Source: Pleomorphomonas sp. PLEO | GTDB lineage: Bacteria; Pseudomonadota; Alphaproteobacteria; Rhizobiales; Pleomorphomonadaceae | Direction: 5' to 3' | NCBI RefSeq assembly: GCF_041320595.1 | Contig: NZ_CP166625.1 | Span: forward strand, 5,144,001-5,208,000 | DNA: 64,000 nucleotides | Shown: positions 1 to 11,074 of the stretch, piece after piece | Layout of the letters: the number at the start of each line of letters is the position of its first letter | Numbering within the stretch: the stretch's first letter is position 1 | Notes under the pieces: generated by a model | What the model was told of the DNA's origin: nothing | What the model saw: only the letters and a program-made list of their open reading frames with translations | Databases searched by the model: none | Translations under genes and position numbers: made by a program

Positions 1-375
1 GTCGAGTTCGCCAATCAGTTGCGTGACGACGGCCGGAGCGTGCGCGAGGCGATCGAGGCGGCCGCCCGCATTCGCCTGAGACCGGTGGTGATGACCATGA
101 TTGCCACCATCGTCGGCGCGGTGCCGCTGGTGCTGGCCTTCGGCGCCGGAGCGGAGGCGCGTGTCGCCCTCGGCTGGGTGCTGGTGGGCGGCTTGGGATT
201 TGCGACGATCTTCACCCTGTTCCTGACACCGGTTGCCTACCTGATGCTCGCCGGCTTCGCCAAGCCGCGCGGTCACGTCGAGCGCCTTCTGTCGGGCGAA
301 CTCACCGCCGCCGAAGCGATTGGTCTCACCGAAGCCACGACGTCCCGCCCGGAGCCAAAGCTCGCAGCCGAATAG
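1..375 (+). CDS. RND efflux transporter, C-terminal end (partial)
   Basis: This is the last 124 codons of a resistance-nodulation-division inner-membrane pump, open at the left window edge in frame 1. Visible features are the cytoplasmic stretch FANQLRDDGRS with a following Ala/Arg-rich helix, then RLRPVVMTMIATIVGAVPL and a final hydrophobic helix ending FLTPVAYLML. These match the last two transmembrane segments of AcrB/MexB-type transporters. Such pumps exchange protons for drugs or other small molecules and work with a periplasmic adaptor and an outer-membrane channel, which would lie outside the window. The short hydrophilic tail after the last helix is ordinary. Substrate cannot be inferred. 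Confidence 0.9.
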   Translation, partial: VEFANQLRDDGRSVREAIEAAARIRLRPVVMTMIATIVGAVPLVLAFGAGAEARVALGWVLVGGLGFATIFTLFLTPVAYLMLAGFAKPRGHVERLLSGELTAAEAIGLTEATTSRPEPKLAAE

Positions 376-380
376 ACAGA

Positions 381-1670
381 TCAGCTGATGCGGAACCGCC
401 GGGCCTCGGCCGGGTTGGCGAAAACCTCGCGATCCAGGCGCGTCAGCATGTACGAGATAAGACCGGTCATGATCATATCGGTTTGCCAAGGAAGCGTCTC
501 GATCACCGTTGATCGGCTCAGGTCCTCGACCAGCGCCGCCTCGATCGCCGCCTTCAGTCCGGGCTCGAACAGCGGATAGGCGCGCACCGAGCCACCCGTC
601 AACACGATCCGGCTGGGGTTGATCAGGGCCATAAGCCGCGCAAGTCCATACCCCAGGGCTTCTCCTGCCTGATGGTAGATTGCGAGCGTCGCTTCGTCTC
701 CGGCATAGGCGGCCGCCTCGTGAGCGATCAGCTCGCCTTGGGTCGGCCGCACGCTGAGTGGCGGCGCGTCTTCCGGCAAGCCGAGCGCCTGGCGGTGGAT
801 GGCGTAGTCGGCGATATAGGCCTCGAGGCACCCCCGCCGGCCACATTGGCAAAGAGCGCCGTTGGGCAGATGGTTCATGTGGCCGAATTCAGCCGCCGAG
901 CCAGCGGCACCGTGGTGAAGGCGGTCGCCGACGAACAGTCCCGCTCCAACGCCCTGGTCGACAAAGATCACCGCGAAAGTGCCGCTGTAGACGTCCGGGT
1001 TCGCCTCGTGCAGAGCCTGGGCAATCATGTTGGCGTCGTTGGAGAGGATGCAATTGTGGCCGGTCAGAACTCTGAGCGGCTCGACGAGGCGCATGTCGCG
1101 GACCCTGAAGGCCGGCGACCACATAACCGAACCGGTGTTGGTATCGACGAAGCCCTGCGCGCCGATGGCGATCTCGGCCACTTGGCGGAAATCGATGCCG
1201 TTTTCGGCGACGATACCGCCGAGGAGATTGGCGAGCTTTACAGGGAAGCTATCGCGCGTCTCCTCATAGGTCGGTACGATGACCTCCTTGTGGTCAATGG
1301 TCCGTCCGTCGAAATCGGCAAGCTGCAGGACGACGCTGTCGCGCGAGATCTTGGCCGCCAGCACATAGCCGGCCGTCGGATCGAGGCGCAGCATGACCCG
1401 GGGCCGACCACGCCGCGCCGGTTCGGCCTGCGCCTCAATGCCCTCCGCTTCGTCGTCGCGCGCTTCGACCAATCCCTCGGCGATCAGATCAGCCGTGATG
1501 GCGGTAATCGTCGCCGGCGAGAGGCGCGTCTCGGTACCGAGGTCGACACGGGCGATCGGCTCCCGCCGCCGGAGCGCCGATAACACCAGTGAACGATTCT
1601 GCCGCCGGACGTGATCGCTGTCAGCCTTACCAACCGGAACGCGCCGCGATCCATCTCCACGCACGGTCAT
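381..1670 (-). CDS. ROK family transcriptional regulator (NagC/XylR type)
   Basis: A 429-residue ROK repressor. An N-terminal winged helix-turn-helix (about residues 18-80, with LSPATITAITADLIAEGLV) is followed by an actin-like ASKHA sugar-binding domain. The ROK zinc signature CQCGRRGCLE lies at about residues 274-283, with the substrate/zinc element EFGHMNH just before it. The start was placed at MTVRGDG rather than a longer in-frame option because the extra upstream residues look untranslated. ROK regulators of this size usually repress sugar-uptake genes and release DNA on binding a sugar. It is divergent from a periplasmic sugar-binding protein gene, its most likely target. The effector sugar is unknown. 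Confidence 0.88.
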   Translation of the reverse strand: MTVRGDGSRRVPVGKADSDHVRRQNRSLVLSALRRREPIARVDLGTETRLSPATITAITADLIAEGLVEARDDEAEGIEAQAEPARRGRPRVMLRLDPTAGYVLAAKISRDSVVLQLADFDGRTIDHKEVIVPTYEETRDSFPVKLANLLGGIVAENGIDFRQVAEIAIGAQGFVDTNTGSVMWSPAFRVRDMRLVEPLRVLTGHNCILSNDANMIAQALHEANPDVYSGTFAVIFVDQGVGAGLFVGDRLHHGAAGSAAEFGHMNHLPNGALCQCGRRGCLEAYIADYAIHRQALGLPEDAPPLSVRPTQGELIAHEAAAYAGDEATLAIYHQAGEALGYGLARLMALINPSRIVLTGGSVRAYPLFEPGLKAAIEAALVEDLSRSTVIETLPWQTDMIMTGLISYMLTRLDREVFANPAEARRFRIS

Positions 1671-2124
1671 GATGATGCCTGTCCTCCCCGCCGGGGGTCT
1701 CCCCTCTCTGGCGTCCGCTTTATCCCAATAGAACATCTGTCGATCAGGCTGAACGAGTCCGCTCGGCGCGTGTTCTATACATCAGGCTACAGCACTCGCC
1801 ATCGACCAGATCACTCAATCAAGTCGGCGCTCGCTGTCGGCTAAGTCCGTTCGGATCCTTCGTGCCCCCACTCCCAATGCCGCGTATCGGGAGCGTGGAA
1901 AATCCACCGCCCCGCCCGCTGCCGAGCCGTCCGTCCACCTCCCCCGCGGCGGCGGCCCCCATCGATCCGAATATTGACATCGCGATCCGCCCCGGTCCAT
2001 GCTTTTTTTGGGCTTCAAAGATAATCATTGGGTCGACTTGGCTCGCGGCTCGGCTTCACAACGGCCGGCTCGGCGCGTATCGTTCGCGCCTCATGGGAAC
2101 GACATTCGGGGGGACGTCTTCGAC
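1671..2124. other. Divergent intergenic region
   Basis: About 450 bases between the ROK regulator and the divergently transcribed sugar-binding protein. It should hold both promoters and the regulator's operator. I could not find a convincing palindrome or a clear -35/-10 pair, and no open frame here looks coding. Confidence 0.5.
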
Positions 2125-3144
2125 ATGCGGAGGGTGCTTCCCGCCATTGCTCTTGGGCTACTCTGTCAGGCGGCGATGGCGTCGCCGGTGATTGGCGTCA
2201 GTTGGCCGGGCGATACCGCACATCTGTGGAAGGCCGATTCGGAAACCATCCGCAAGGCGGTGTCGGTCGACTCGGGCGCGGTGATTGAAACCGATGCTCG
2301 GCTGTCAGCCGCCAAACAGATCCTCGATGTCAAAAGTCTCATCGATGCGCACGTCGACGTTTTGATCGTCGCCGCCGTCGACCCGAGGGCACTGGAATCG
2401 ACAATCCGAGCGGCTGTCGCGGCTGGCATTCCGGTCATCGGTTACGATCGCCCCATTAGTCTCGACGGTGTGATCTCGATAGGCTTCAACCAGATCGACG
2501 TCGGGCGGTTGCAAGCGCTGGCTCTTTACGCAGCGCGGCCGCGCGGTGAATGGGTCCTGCTCAAAGGCGATTTCGACGATCCTCAGACGGCACGCCTCTA
2601 CGCCGGCCAGATCGGCGTCTTGAAGGACTCCATCAACGCCGGGCTGATCCGGATCGCCGGCGAAGCTTACACACCCGGCGGCTTGTCGCTCAACGCGCGA
2701 AGGGCCTTCGGCAATATTCTCGACAATACCCGCAACGCCGTCGATGCCGTGCTAACGCCGGATGACGCCAGTGCCGGCGAGGCCATTTCGGTGTTGGAAG
2801 CACGGGGCCTTGCCAACAAGGTCGCCGTCGTTGGCCAGGGCGGCGACCCAGCAACTCTCAACCGCATCGCGCGAGGATTGCAGGCGGCGACTATTTGGGA
2901 AGATCACGTTGCATTGGCTCAAAAGGCCGGAGAAGTCGCCTTGAAGCTGGCCGAAGGCCGTTCGCCGCGCGAACTCGGGGTCGCCAAACCGACCGATGAC
3001 GAACAAGGAACGACTTACGAACTCTATCTCCAACCCTTCACCATCACCGCCGATGCGCTGGGCCTTGCTCTGACGACCCACTGGATCGATATCCCACGCC
3101 TCTGTCAGGACGTGCCTGTCGGCCATATCGCCGACTGTCCCTGA
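2125..3144 (+). CDS. Periplasmic sugar-binding protein, XylF/RbsB-like (orphan)
   Basis: A 339-residue type I periplasmic binding protein. The chosen ATG gives a clear signal peptide (MRRVLPAIALGLLCQAAMA). The mature part has the fold's usual features: a first strand VIGVSWP, the segment VDVLIVAAVDPRALEST, the hinge-proximal VIGYDRPIS, and a C-terminal Cys-containing tail. It resembles ChvE/XylF pentose-binding proteins but is clearly distinct from the chvE product encoded downstream. It has no permease or ATPase next to it. It may therefore share the GguAB permease or act as a chemotaxis or sensor-kinase ligand protein. Its divergence from a ROK regulator suggests sugar-dependent control. 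Confidence 0.82.
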   Translation: MRRVLPAIALGLLCQAAMASPVIGVSWPGDTAHLWKADSETIRKAVSVDSGAVIETDARLSAAKQILDVKSLIDAHVDVLIVAAVDPRALESTIRAAVAAGIPVIGYDRPISLDGVISIGFNQIDVGRLQALALYAARPRGEWVLLKGDFDDPQTARLYAGQIGVLKDSINAGLIRIAGEAYTPGGLSLNARRAFGNILDNTRNAVDAVLTPDDASAGEAISVLEARGLANKVAVVGQGGDPATLNRIARGLQAATIWEDHVALAQKAGEVALKLAEGRSPRELGVAKPTDDEQGTTYELYLQPFTITADALGLALTTHWIDIPRLCQDVPVGHIADCP

Positions 3145-3158
3145 AACAACGAAGCGAA

Positions 3159-3767
3159 TCAGGCGAAGAGTTCGGGCCGGCGCCGACGCAATGCCTCGAC
3201 CAGCAGCCGCGTCTTGAGATCAAGCGCATCGCCGCCGTCGGCGAGATCGGCCAGCACCGACAACGGCAGCTCGACCACCTCGATCTCTTCATTCTCATCG
3301 GCGAGGCCGCCGCCTTTGCCACGCGGCGCGGCCGCGTCGATCTCGCCCAGATAGAGCCAGACTCGCTCCGTGAGCGAGCCCGGCGAAGCATAGGGACGAC
3401 CAAGGAATTCGAGCTTACCGACGACACAGCCCGCTTCTTCCCAAGCCTCGCGGCGCACCGCCGTCTCGCCATCCTCGCCATCGTCGACGATGCCGGCGAT
3501 CGCCTCGAGGGTGATGCCGTGGCCGTCAGCCAGCAGTGCCGCGGCACGCACCTGGCGCACCAGAATAGCCGTGCGGTGGGCTGAATCGTAGATCAGGACC
3601 GCGGCGCCATCGCCATGATCGTGCACCTCGCGCCGCACCAATCGGGGCTCGCCGTGAACAGTCGTCTCGAGAACCGCGACTTCCAAAGTCAACCAGCCAT
3701 CATAGACGACCCGGCGTTCTTTGACCGATACGGGAGGCAAGCGGTTATCGGTAATTGGGTCCGCCAT
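3159..3767 (-). CDS. Nudix hydrolase, ADP-ribose pyrophosphatase type
   Basis: A 202-residue Nudix protein. The Nudix box is complete: GIVDDGEDGE, then REAWEEAGC after seven spacer residues, fitting G-x5-E-x7-REUxEExGU with the metal-binding glutamates intact. The N-terminal strand region (VVYDGWLTLEVAVLE) and overall length match the ADP-ribose/nucleoside-diphosphate-sugar pyrophosphatase group (NudF/TrgB-like). It likely hydrolyses ADP-ribose or nucleotide sugars to AMP and sugar phosphate. The start at MADPITDN was preferred because longer in-frame extensions are Arg/Cys-rich and lack family similarity. It is divergent from glmU; exact substrate is unproven. Confidence 0.85.
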   Translation of the reverse strand: MADPITDNRLPPVSVKERRVVYDGWLTLEVAVLETTVHGEPRLVRREVHDHGDGAAVLIYDSAHRTAILVRQVRAAALLADGHGITLEAIAGIVDDGEDGETAVRREAWEEAGCVVGKLEFLGRPYASPGSLTERVWLYLGEIDAAAPRGKGGGLADENEEIEVVELPLSVLADLADGGDALDLKTRLLVEALRRRRPELFA

Positions 3768-3992
3768 ATTGAAATCCCCTGTCGCGGTTGGTGCACACTT
3801 TGATAACCGCCAGCCCTCGCCCCCGCCAGCATCGCGGAGCAGACGGCGAAAATCGCTGGCGCAGCTCCTCAGCCGCTGTCGCCCGTCGGCCACAGTCAGC
3901 GCTCCGCACGACGCAGCCGCGAAGACACGTCGGAGCTTGACCACCGCCCCTTACCTCGGCCAAATGCGGCAGCCATCGTTTGGGAGCCCAGC

Positions 3993-5360
3993 ATGAACCA
4001 TCCGTCCTGTCTCGCCGTCGTCCTCGCGGCCGGGGAAGGCACGCGTATGAAATCCGATCTACCGAAGGTGCTGCACACGGTCGGTGGCCGGTCCCTCATA
4101 GACGCCGTTCTGGAAAATGCCCGCGCCGGCGGAGCGGGGCGACTGGCCGTTGTGATCGGAGCCGGCGCCGACAAGGTTCGCGCCCATCTGGTAAAAACCG
4201 CCGCCGATGCCCAGATCTTCGAGCAGCGCGAACGGCTCGGCACAGCCCACGCGGCGCTGGCGGCCCGGGAGGCGCTTGCCGATCACATGGGACCGGTCTT
4301 GGTGCTGTTCGGCGATACTCCGCTCGTCCGGCCCGCGACCATTGCCGCCCTCATTGAACGGCTTTCGGCCGGTGCCGACATTGCCCTGCTCGGCTTTACG
4401 ACAGATACGCCGACCGGTTACGGGAGGCTGATCGTCGAAGACAATCGGCTCGTCGCGATTGTCGAGGAAAAGGATGCCGATCCGGCAACGAAGGCGATCC
4501 GTCTGTGCAATTCGGGCATCATGGCGTTCAGGCCTGGGTTGTTACCGGAGTTGCTCGACGCGATCGGCAACGCCAACTCCAAGGGCGAATATTATCTGAC
4601 CGACGCCGTCGCCGTTGGAACGGCGCGTGGCCTCCGCGCCGAGGCGGTTATCGGTCATGACGAAAGCGAATTCGTGGGCATCAACGACCGTGCCCAGTTG
4701 GCCGCCGCGGAGGCGATCTTCCAGCAGCGGGCACGCACGGAGGCCATGGCGGCTGGCGTGACGCTGGTCGCGCCGGACACTGTATTTTTCTCCTTTGACA
4801 CCCGCCTCGGCCGCGACGTTGTCGTTGAGCCCAATGTCGTGTTCGCCCCAGGGGTTGAAGTGGCCTCGGGCACGCTAATCCGCGCCTTCAGTCATCTCGA
4901 AGGCGCCAAAGTTGCGAGCGGCGCGGTGGTCGGTCCTTACGCGCGCCTCAGGCCGGGGGCCGATCTGGCCGAGAATGTCCACGTTGGCAATTTCGTCGAG
5001 ATCAAGAACGCACGCGTCGATCAAGGCGCCAAGGTCAACCACCTCACCTATATCGGCGACGCAGAGATCGGTGCTCGGACCAACGTTGGCGCCGGCACCA
5101 TCACTTGCAACTATGACGGCGTCTTCAAGCACAAGACGGTCATCGGCGCCGACGTCTTTGTCGGCTCCAACACTGTCATGGTGGCGCCGGTCACGATCGG
5201 TGACAACGCTTTGACCGCCGCGGGATCGGTGATCACAGCCGATGTACCCGACGGCGCCATGGCCTTCGGCCGCGCGCGGCAGGAGGTGAGGGAAGGCATG
5301 GGCGCGGCGAAGAAGGCAGCACTTGCTGCCAAAAAGGCCGCCGCGAAGTCCACTGGCTGA
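3993..5360 (+). CDS. glmU: Bifunctional UDP-N-acetylglucosamine pyrophosphorylase / glucosamine-1-phosphate N-acetyltransferase
   Basis: A full-length (455-residue) GlmU. The N-terminal nucleotidyltransferase begins with LAAGEGTRMKSDLPKVLH, the uridylyltransferase signature. The C-terminal half is a left-handed beta-helix acetyltransferase with hexapeptide repeats (for example VHVGNFVEIKNARV and the conserved GAGTITCNYDG). It converts glucosamine-1-phosphate to UDP-GlcNAc in the cytoplasm, feeding peptidoglycan and lipid A. The Ala/Lys-rich C-terminus is usual. In many relatives glmS follows directly; here a long gap follows instead. Confidence 0.97.
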   Translation: MNHPSCLAVVLAAGEGTRMKSDLPKVLHTVGGRSLIDAVLENARAGGAGRLAVVIGAGADKVRAHLVKTAADAQIFEQRERLGTAHAALAAREALADHMGPVLVLFGDTPLVRPATIAALIERLSAGADIALLGFTTDTPTGYGRLIVEDNRLVAIVEEKDADPATKAIRLCNSGIMAFRPGLLPELLDAIGNANSKGEYYLTDAVAVGTARGLRAEAVIGHDESEFVGINDRAQLAAAEAIFQQRARTEAMAAGVTLVAPDTVFFSFDTRLGRDVVVEPNVVFAPGVEVASGTLIRAFSHLEGAKVASGAVVGPYARLRPGADLAENVHVGNFVEIKNARVDQGAKVNHLTYIGDAEIGARTNVGAGTITCNYDGVFKHKTVIGADVFVGSNTVMVAPVTIGDNALTAAGSVITADVPDGAMAFGRARQEVREGMGAAKKAALAAKKAAAKSTG

Positions 5361-6807
5361 CCAGAGGACCTCACATTCCCAGTTTTGGCATGCCGGATGG
5401 TGATTGCAAGCCCGCGAACCGCCAATGACGGGGCGGACTCATTCCCTTTTGCCTCATTTGCCATGGTGGAAATGCCGGGCCTGATCACGCCGCGGTCGCA
5501 AGCTCATAACGAGCATAGACAATCCTCGGTAGGGAACCCCGGCCCGGTACAGCATTCGCGACGAGACAGCAAAAGCGCGATCACATACAACCAAAACGCT
5601 CAAAAGGCGCTTTTCGCAGCCAGGGCGTATCTCCCGCAAACAATTGCTAACGTTTTCATGTTCAGGAGCCGACCGAAACGTTCATCAAAACATGGACAAT
5701 TCTGTCGACAGACGTTGTATCGAAGCGTCTTCCCAAGCTAACCCTCCGTGGAAAAGTGAGCCGAGAGGCCTCACAGATGACGCGGCCTGGGAGGGTACGA
5801 TGCATCTTCTAGTTTTTAATAATTGGTATTTTTCTTCTATAGATTGAATTTTTGTATATTACCTATAAAAATTTTGTTCGATAATCGAATTTATAATTGC
5901 AAGTTCTGTGAAAACCGCTCAAAATTCTCCTAAAGTCGACTTTTCCCTTTTAGTTACGGCATGTTAGGTGAGCACCGTATTCCCCTACAGCCAAAATGCA
6001 AGGGATTGCACGGATAAAGGCGGGGCTTGCAGAGCGAGGAGCGCTTGGCTAAACTATTACATAAAGTCGATCCGGCGCCTGGGAAGAGGACCGGAGATTG
6101 CGGCTGATTTGGGGGAAAAATCAGGGATGACAGGCAGTTGCGAGCGTGACGCCTGCGGCAGTGCGCGGTCAGCGACCGATGCAGCCCAGCTGTTTGCGGT
6201 GCATCGTCTCGACACGACAGAATCAGGCCTTACTCGGCAAGGCATTTCGTCCACGGACAAAGATGTCACCGAAGGCTACCCGGCAGCTGCGATGGCTGGA
6301 GGATTTTCCTCCTCATCCAGCTTCATCGGGATCAATTCCGACGTCGGTACCCCACTGGCGAATGACGGTCGGTATCCGGCAAGTGCTGTCTCGTTAGTCG
6401 ATGGTCGGTACGGCCAAGGTCTGGACAGCGGCGTGGTTTCGGTGAAACTGCCGGTGGGAAAACAGGGCGTGTGCGTCGCACGCCGGGCCGGCGGGGCCTG
6501 TAAATTTCCGGTCAGGTTCCGGAGCAATTGGTTTGCTGCCCTTTCCGGGCGGTATCGCGATGGTGGTCGTGCGATCACCCTTGGCGTCAAGGAGGTCCTT
6601 CCCCCTATCCGGCATCAGCCGGCGTGGGTGGAAGGAGTGGCTTCGGTGGCAATCCGCCGAGCCCAACTGGGAATAAGGCAGAAACAATCTGCTTTATGAG
6701 GACGTCAGGAGCTTTCAAGCGCCTGGCGAAATTGGTCACCAACTCACACGGAATTCCCTAAGAGGAATGGCAAATCGCCAACCCTTGCGGGATTGAAGGG
6801 GGAGAGA
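5361..6807. other. Long non-coding gap upstream of chvE
   Basis: About 1.4 kb without a convincing gene. A plus-strand frame of 243 codons (5968-6699) has no recognisable domain, no codon bias like its neighbours and no good ribosome site, so it was not called. The stretch about 5805-5960 is strikingly AT-rich and includes a 13-bp palindrome TTCGATAATCGAA at 5877-5889. The last 150 bases should contain the chvE promoter; a GGGGGAGAG ribosome site sits just before its ATG. Confidence 0.5.
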
Positions 6808-7872
6808 ATGAAGCTTACCAAGATTCTGGCTGCCACGCTCGTGCTTGGCGTTTCCGCCATGGCTACCGCGTCTTACGCCGCCGACAAGGGCAAGGTTGGC
6901 ATTGCCATGCCGACGCAGTCCTCGTCGCGTTGGATTTCCGACGGCCACAGCATGGTCGAGCAGTTCAAGGCCGCTGGCTTCGAGACCGACCTTCAGTACG
7001 CTGAAGACGATATCCCGAACCAGTTGAACCAGATCGAGAACATGGTGACCAAGGGCGTCAACGTCCTCGTTGTCGCCTCGATCGACGGCACGACGCTGAC
7101 CGACATCCTCGCCAAGGCCCATGAAGCCGGCGTCAAGGTGTTCGCCTATGACCGCCTGATCCGCAACTCGCCGAACGTCGACTACTATTCGACCTTCGAC
7201 AACTTCCAGGTTGGCGTGCTCCAGGCTTCGTCGCTTGAGACCCCGCTCGGCCTGAAGGACGGCAAGGGCCCGTTCAACGTCGAACTGTTCGCCGGCTCGC
7301 CCGACGACAACAACGCCACCTTCTTCTTCAATGGCGCCATGAGCGTCCTGAAGCCCTACATCGACAGCGGCAAGGTCGTTGTCCAGTCGGGCCAGACGGG
7401 CTTCGCTCAGGTTGCCACGATGCGTTGGGATGGCGCTACTGCCCAGGCCCGCATGGACAACATCCTGTCGGCCAATTACACCGACAAGCATGTCGACGCC
7501 GTGCTGTCGCCTTATGACGGCATCTCGATCGGTATCATCTCGTCGCTCAAGGGCGTCGGTTATGGCACCGAAGGCACGCCGATGCCGTATGTCTCCGGCC
7601 AGGACGCCGAGCTGCCGTCCGTCAAGGCGATTGTCGCCGGCGAGCAGTATTCGACGATCTTCAAGGACACCCGCGAGCTCGCCAAGCAGACTGTGAAGAT
7701 GGTCTCGCAGGCTCTCGAGGGCAAGGAAGTGGAAGTCAACGACACCAAGACCTACGACAACGGCGTGAAGGTTGTTCCGTCCTTCCTGCTGAAGCCGGTC
7801 CTGGTGACAAAGGACAACTACATGGACGTAGTGATCAAGTCTGGTTACTACAAGGAAGATCAGCTGAAGTAA
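6808..7872 (+). CDS. chvE: Multiple-sugar periplasmic binding protein ChvE
   Basis: A 354-residue ABC substrate-binding protein very like ChvE, the galactose/arabinose/glucose-binding protein of Agrobacterium and relatives. Signal peptide residues 1-24 end ASYA. Typical segments are [44 protein letters not shown] and [12 protein letters not shown]. It delivers aldoses to the GguAB permease encoded next. In plant-associated species it also signals to VirA and chemoreceptors, but that role cannot be read here. The ATG was chosen because GGGGGAGAG precedes it and the signal peptide starts cleanly. It is the first gene of chvE-gguA-gguB. Confidence 0.94.
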   Translation: MKLTKILAATLVLGVSAMATASYAADKGKVGIAMPTQSSSRWISDGHSMVEQFKAAGFETDLQYAEDDIPNQLNQIENMVTKGVNVLVVASIDGTTLTDILAKAHEAGVKVFAYDRLIRNSPNVDYYSTFDNFQVGVLQASSLETPLGLKDGKGPFNVELFAGSPDDNNATFFFNGAMSVLKPYIDSGKVVVQSGQTGFAQVATMRWDGATAQARMDNILSANYTDKHVDAVLSPYDGISIGIISSLKGVGYGTEGTPMPYVSGQDAELPSVKAIVAGEQYSTIFKDTRELAKQTVKMVSQALEGKEVEVNDTKTYDNGVKVVPSFLLKPVLVTKDNYMDVVIKSGYYKEDQLK

Positions 7873-7891
7873 TATTCAGCTAACAACTATT

Positions 7892-7916
7892 CCGCGCGGG
7901 GCATGTCCCCGCGCGG
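7892..7916 (+). terminator. Intercistronic stem-loop between chvE and gguA
   Basis: A perfect 10-bp GC-only stem (CCGCGCGGGG / CCCCGCGCGG) with a 5-base loop, followed by a weak TCTTT run. In binding-protein operons such hairpins often protect the upstream message and lower expression of the ATPase and permease genes. Partial termination is also possible. Confidence 0.75.
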
Positions 7917-8036
7917 TCTTTAAATATGCCCGCTGCGCGGATCGGTGCATCCTCCGGGTGCCCAGGCGGCAACACACTAACAACAAGAATGTTCTGCCTG
8001 TCGCTCATCGGAGATCGGCGGACAAAGGAGCCTCGC

Positions 8037-9574
<1,538 letters not shown>

Positions 9575-9575
<1 letters not shown>

Positions 9576-10786
9576 TGAATACGCCTAACGAAGCCACCCA
9601 GACGGCCTCGCCGTCGCTTGCCGTCTTCCTCCGGCAGAACATGCGCGAATATGGCATCCTGATCGCGCTCGTGGTGATCATGGTATTTTTCCAGATCATC
9701 ACTGGCGGCGTGCTCTTCCGGCCGGTCAACCTGACCAACCTGGTGCTGCAGAACTCCTTCGTCGTCATCATGGCGCTCGGCATGCTGCTGGTCATCGTCG
9801 CCGGACATATCGACCTCTCGGTCGGCTCCATCGTCGCCATCATCGGCGCGGTGGCGGCGGTCATGATGGTGAATTACAAGATAGACCCGTGGACGACGTC
9901 GCTCGTCTGCCTGATCCTCGGCGGCGCCATCGGCGCGGCGCAGGGTTATTGGGTGGCCTATCACCACATCCCCGCCTTCATCGTCACGCTGGCCGGCATG
10001 CTGGTGTTCCGCGGCCTGACCCTGTGGCTCCTGGGCGGCATGAACATCGGCCCGTTCCCAGTGGAGTTCCAGAAGCTCTCCACGGGTTTCCTGCCCGATC
10101 TGTTCCCCTTGCCGGAACTGCCCCTGCTGGGCGCCTTGCACTCTACCTCGATCATCCTGACCCTCGCCATTCCCGCGCTGTTGGTCTTCCTGTCCTGGCG
10201 CAGCCGCAAGGTCAACGAGTCACACGGCATTGAGGTCGAGCCCTTCGCCTTCTTCGTCGCGCAGAATGCCGTGCTTGTCGCCGTGATGCTCTACCTTGGC
10301 TATCAGCTCAGCACCTACAAGGGATTCCCGAATATCCTGGTGATCATGGGTGTGCTGATCGTCTTCTACACCTTCGTCACCACCCGGACGACCATTGGCC
10401 GCCGTGTCTACGCGCTCGGCGGCAATGAGAAGGCAACGCGGCTCTCCGGCATCAACACCGAGCGCCTCAGCTTCTACACCTTCATCAACATGGGCGTTCT
10501 CGCGGGCTTTGCCGGCCTGATCGTCGCCGCCCGCCTCAACTCCTCGACCCCGAAGGCCGGTAACGGCTTCGAGCTCGACGTTATCGCCGCCTGCTTCATC
10601 GGTGGTGCCTCGACGACCGGTGGTGTCGGCAAGATCACCGGCGCGGTGGTTGGCGCTTTCATCATGGGCGTGCTCAACAACGGCATGTCGATCATGGGCC
10701 TCGGCATCGACTTCCAGCAGATGGTCAAGGGCCTCGTGCTGCTCGCCGCCGTGGTGTTCGACCTCTACAACAAACAGAAGGGCTAA
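9575..10786 (+). CDS. gguB: Sugar ABC transporter permease GguB (MmsB/XylH type)
   Basis: A 403-residue polytopic membrane protein of the ribose/xylose permease family. Conserved segments include LGMLLVIVAGHIDLSVGS, TTIGRRVYALGGNEKAT and FIGGASTTGGVGKITGA. It forms the membrane channel for ChvE-delivered sugars with GguA. The ATG shares one base with the gguA stop (TGATG), indicating translational coupling. It is the last gene of the operon; a strong terminator follows. Confidence 0.94.
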
Positions 10787-10813
10787 GCGCCACAAACTTC
10801 TGTTGTCTGATCG

Positions 10814-10843
10814 AGCCGGGGCCCTATGGCCCCGGCTTTTTTC
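10814..10843 (+). terminator. Rho-independent terminator of chvE-gguAB
   Basis: Stem AGCCGGGGCC / GGCCCCGGCT with a CTAT loop followed directly by a T-run, 27 bases after the gguB stop. This is a textbook intrinsic terminator. Confidence 0.93.
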
Positions 10844-10976
10844 GTTGCCGGCCGAGAACCTGCCAACCCCGGCGGCGGCGCCGGGGGCGATCTGATAGGG
10901 AGTTTCCAAGCGGCGGGAATAAACGCCACGGCGATGTGTTGTAGAGGCAGGGGCATGCCGCCCCGGAGTAAAGCCG

Positions 10977-11074
10977 ATGCGACACGCCCTGCCCCATCAC
11001 GCCCCAAACTATTTCCGACGGCGCCTGACCATCCTCTCCTTGCTGCCGTTCCTGCTCGGCGCCGCGCCGGCGGG
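10977..11074 (+). pseudogene. yceI-like gene, 5' fragment (signal peptide), cut by IS
   Basis: The ATG opens a frame coding for a short basic N-terminus and a hydrophobic core (RRRLTILSLLPFLLGAAPAG), a clear Sec signal peptide. The frame is interrupted at the 8-bp repeat CCGGCGGG by the IS256-family element. Removing the element and one repeat copy joins this fragment in frame to the downstream YceI domain, giving a 206-residue secreted protein. As it stands the fragment reads a few codons into the element and stops. Confidence 0.85.
11067..11074 (+). repeat. Target-site duplication, left copy
   Basis: CCGGCGGG, repeated exactly at 12447-12454 on the other side of the insertion element. Eight bases is a usual duplication length for the IS256 family. 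Confidence 0.88.

Noticed and set aside
672-1583. Long plus-strand frame opposite the ROK regulator
   Set aside because: Antisense shadow of a clearly coding gene; composition reflects the complementary codon pattern.
5968-6699. Plus-strand frame of 243 codons before chvE
   Set aside because: No family features, no codon bias like nearby genes, poor ribosome site; most likely chance in GC-rich DNA.
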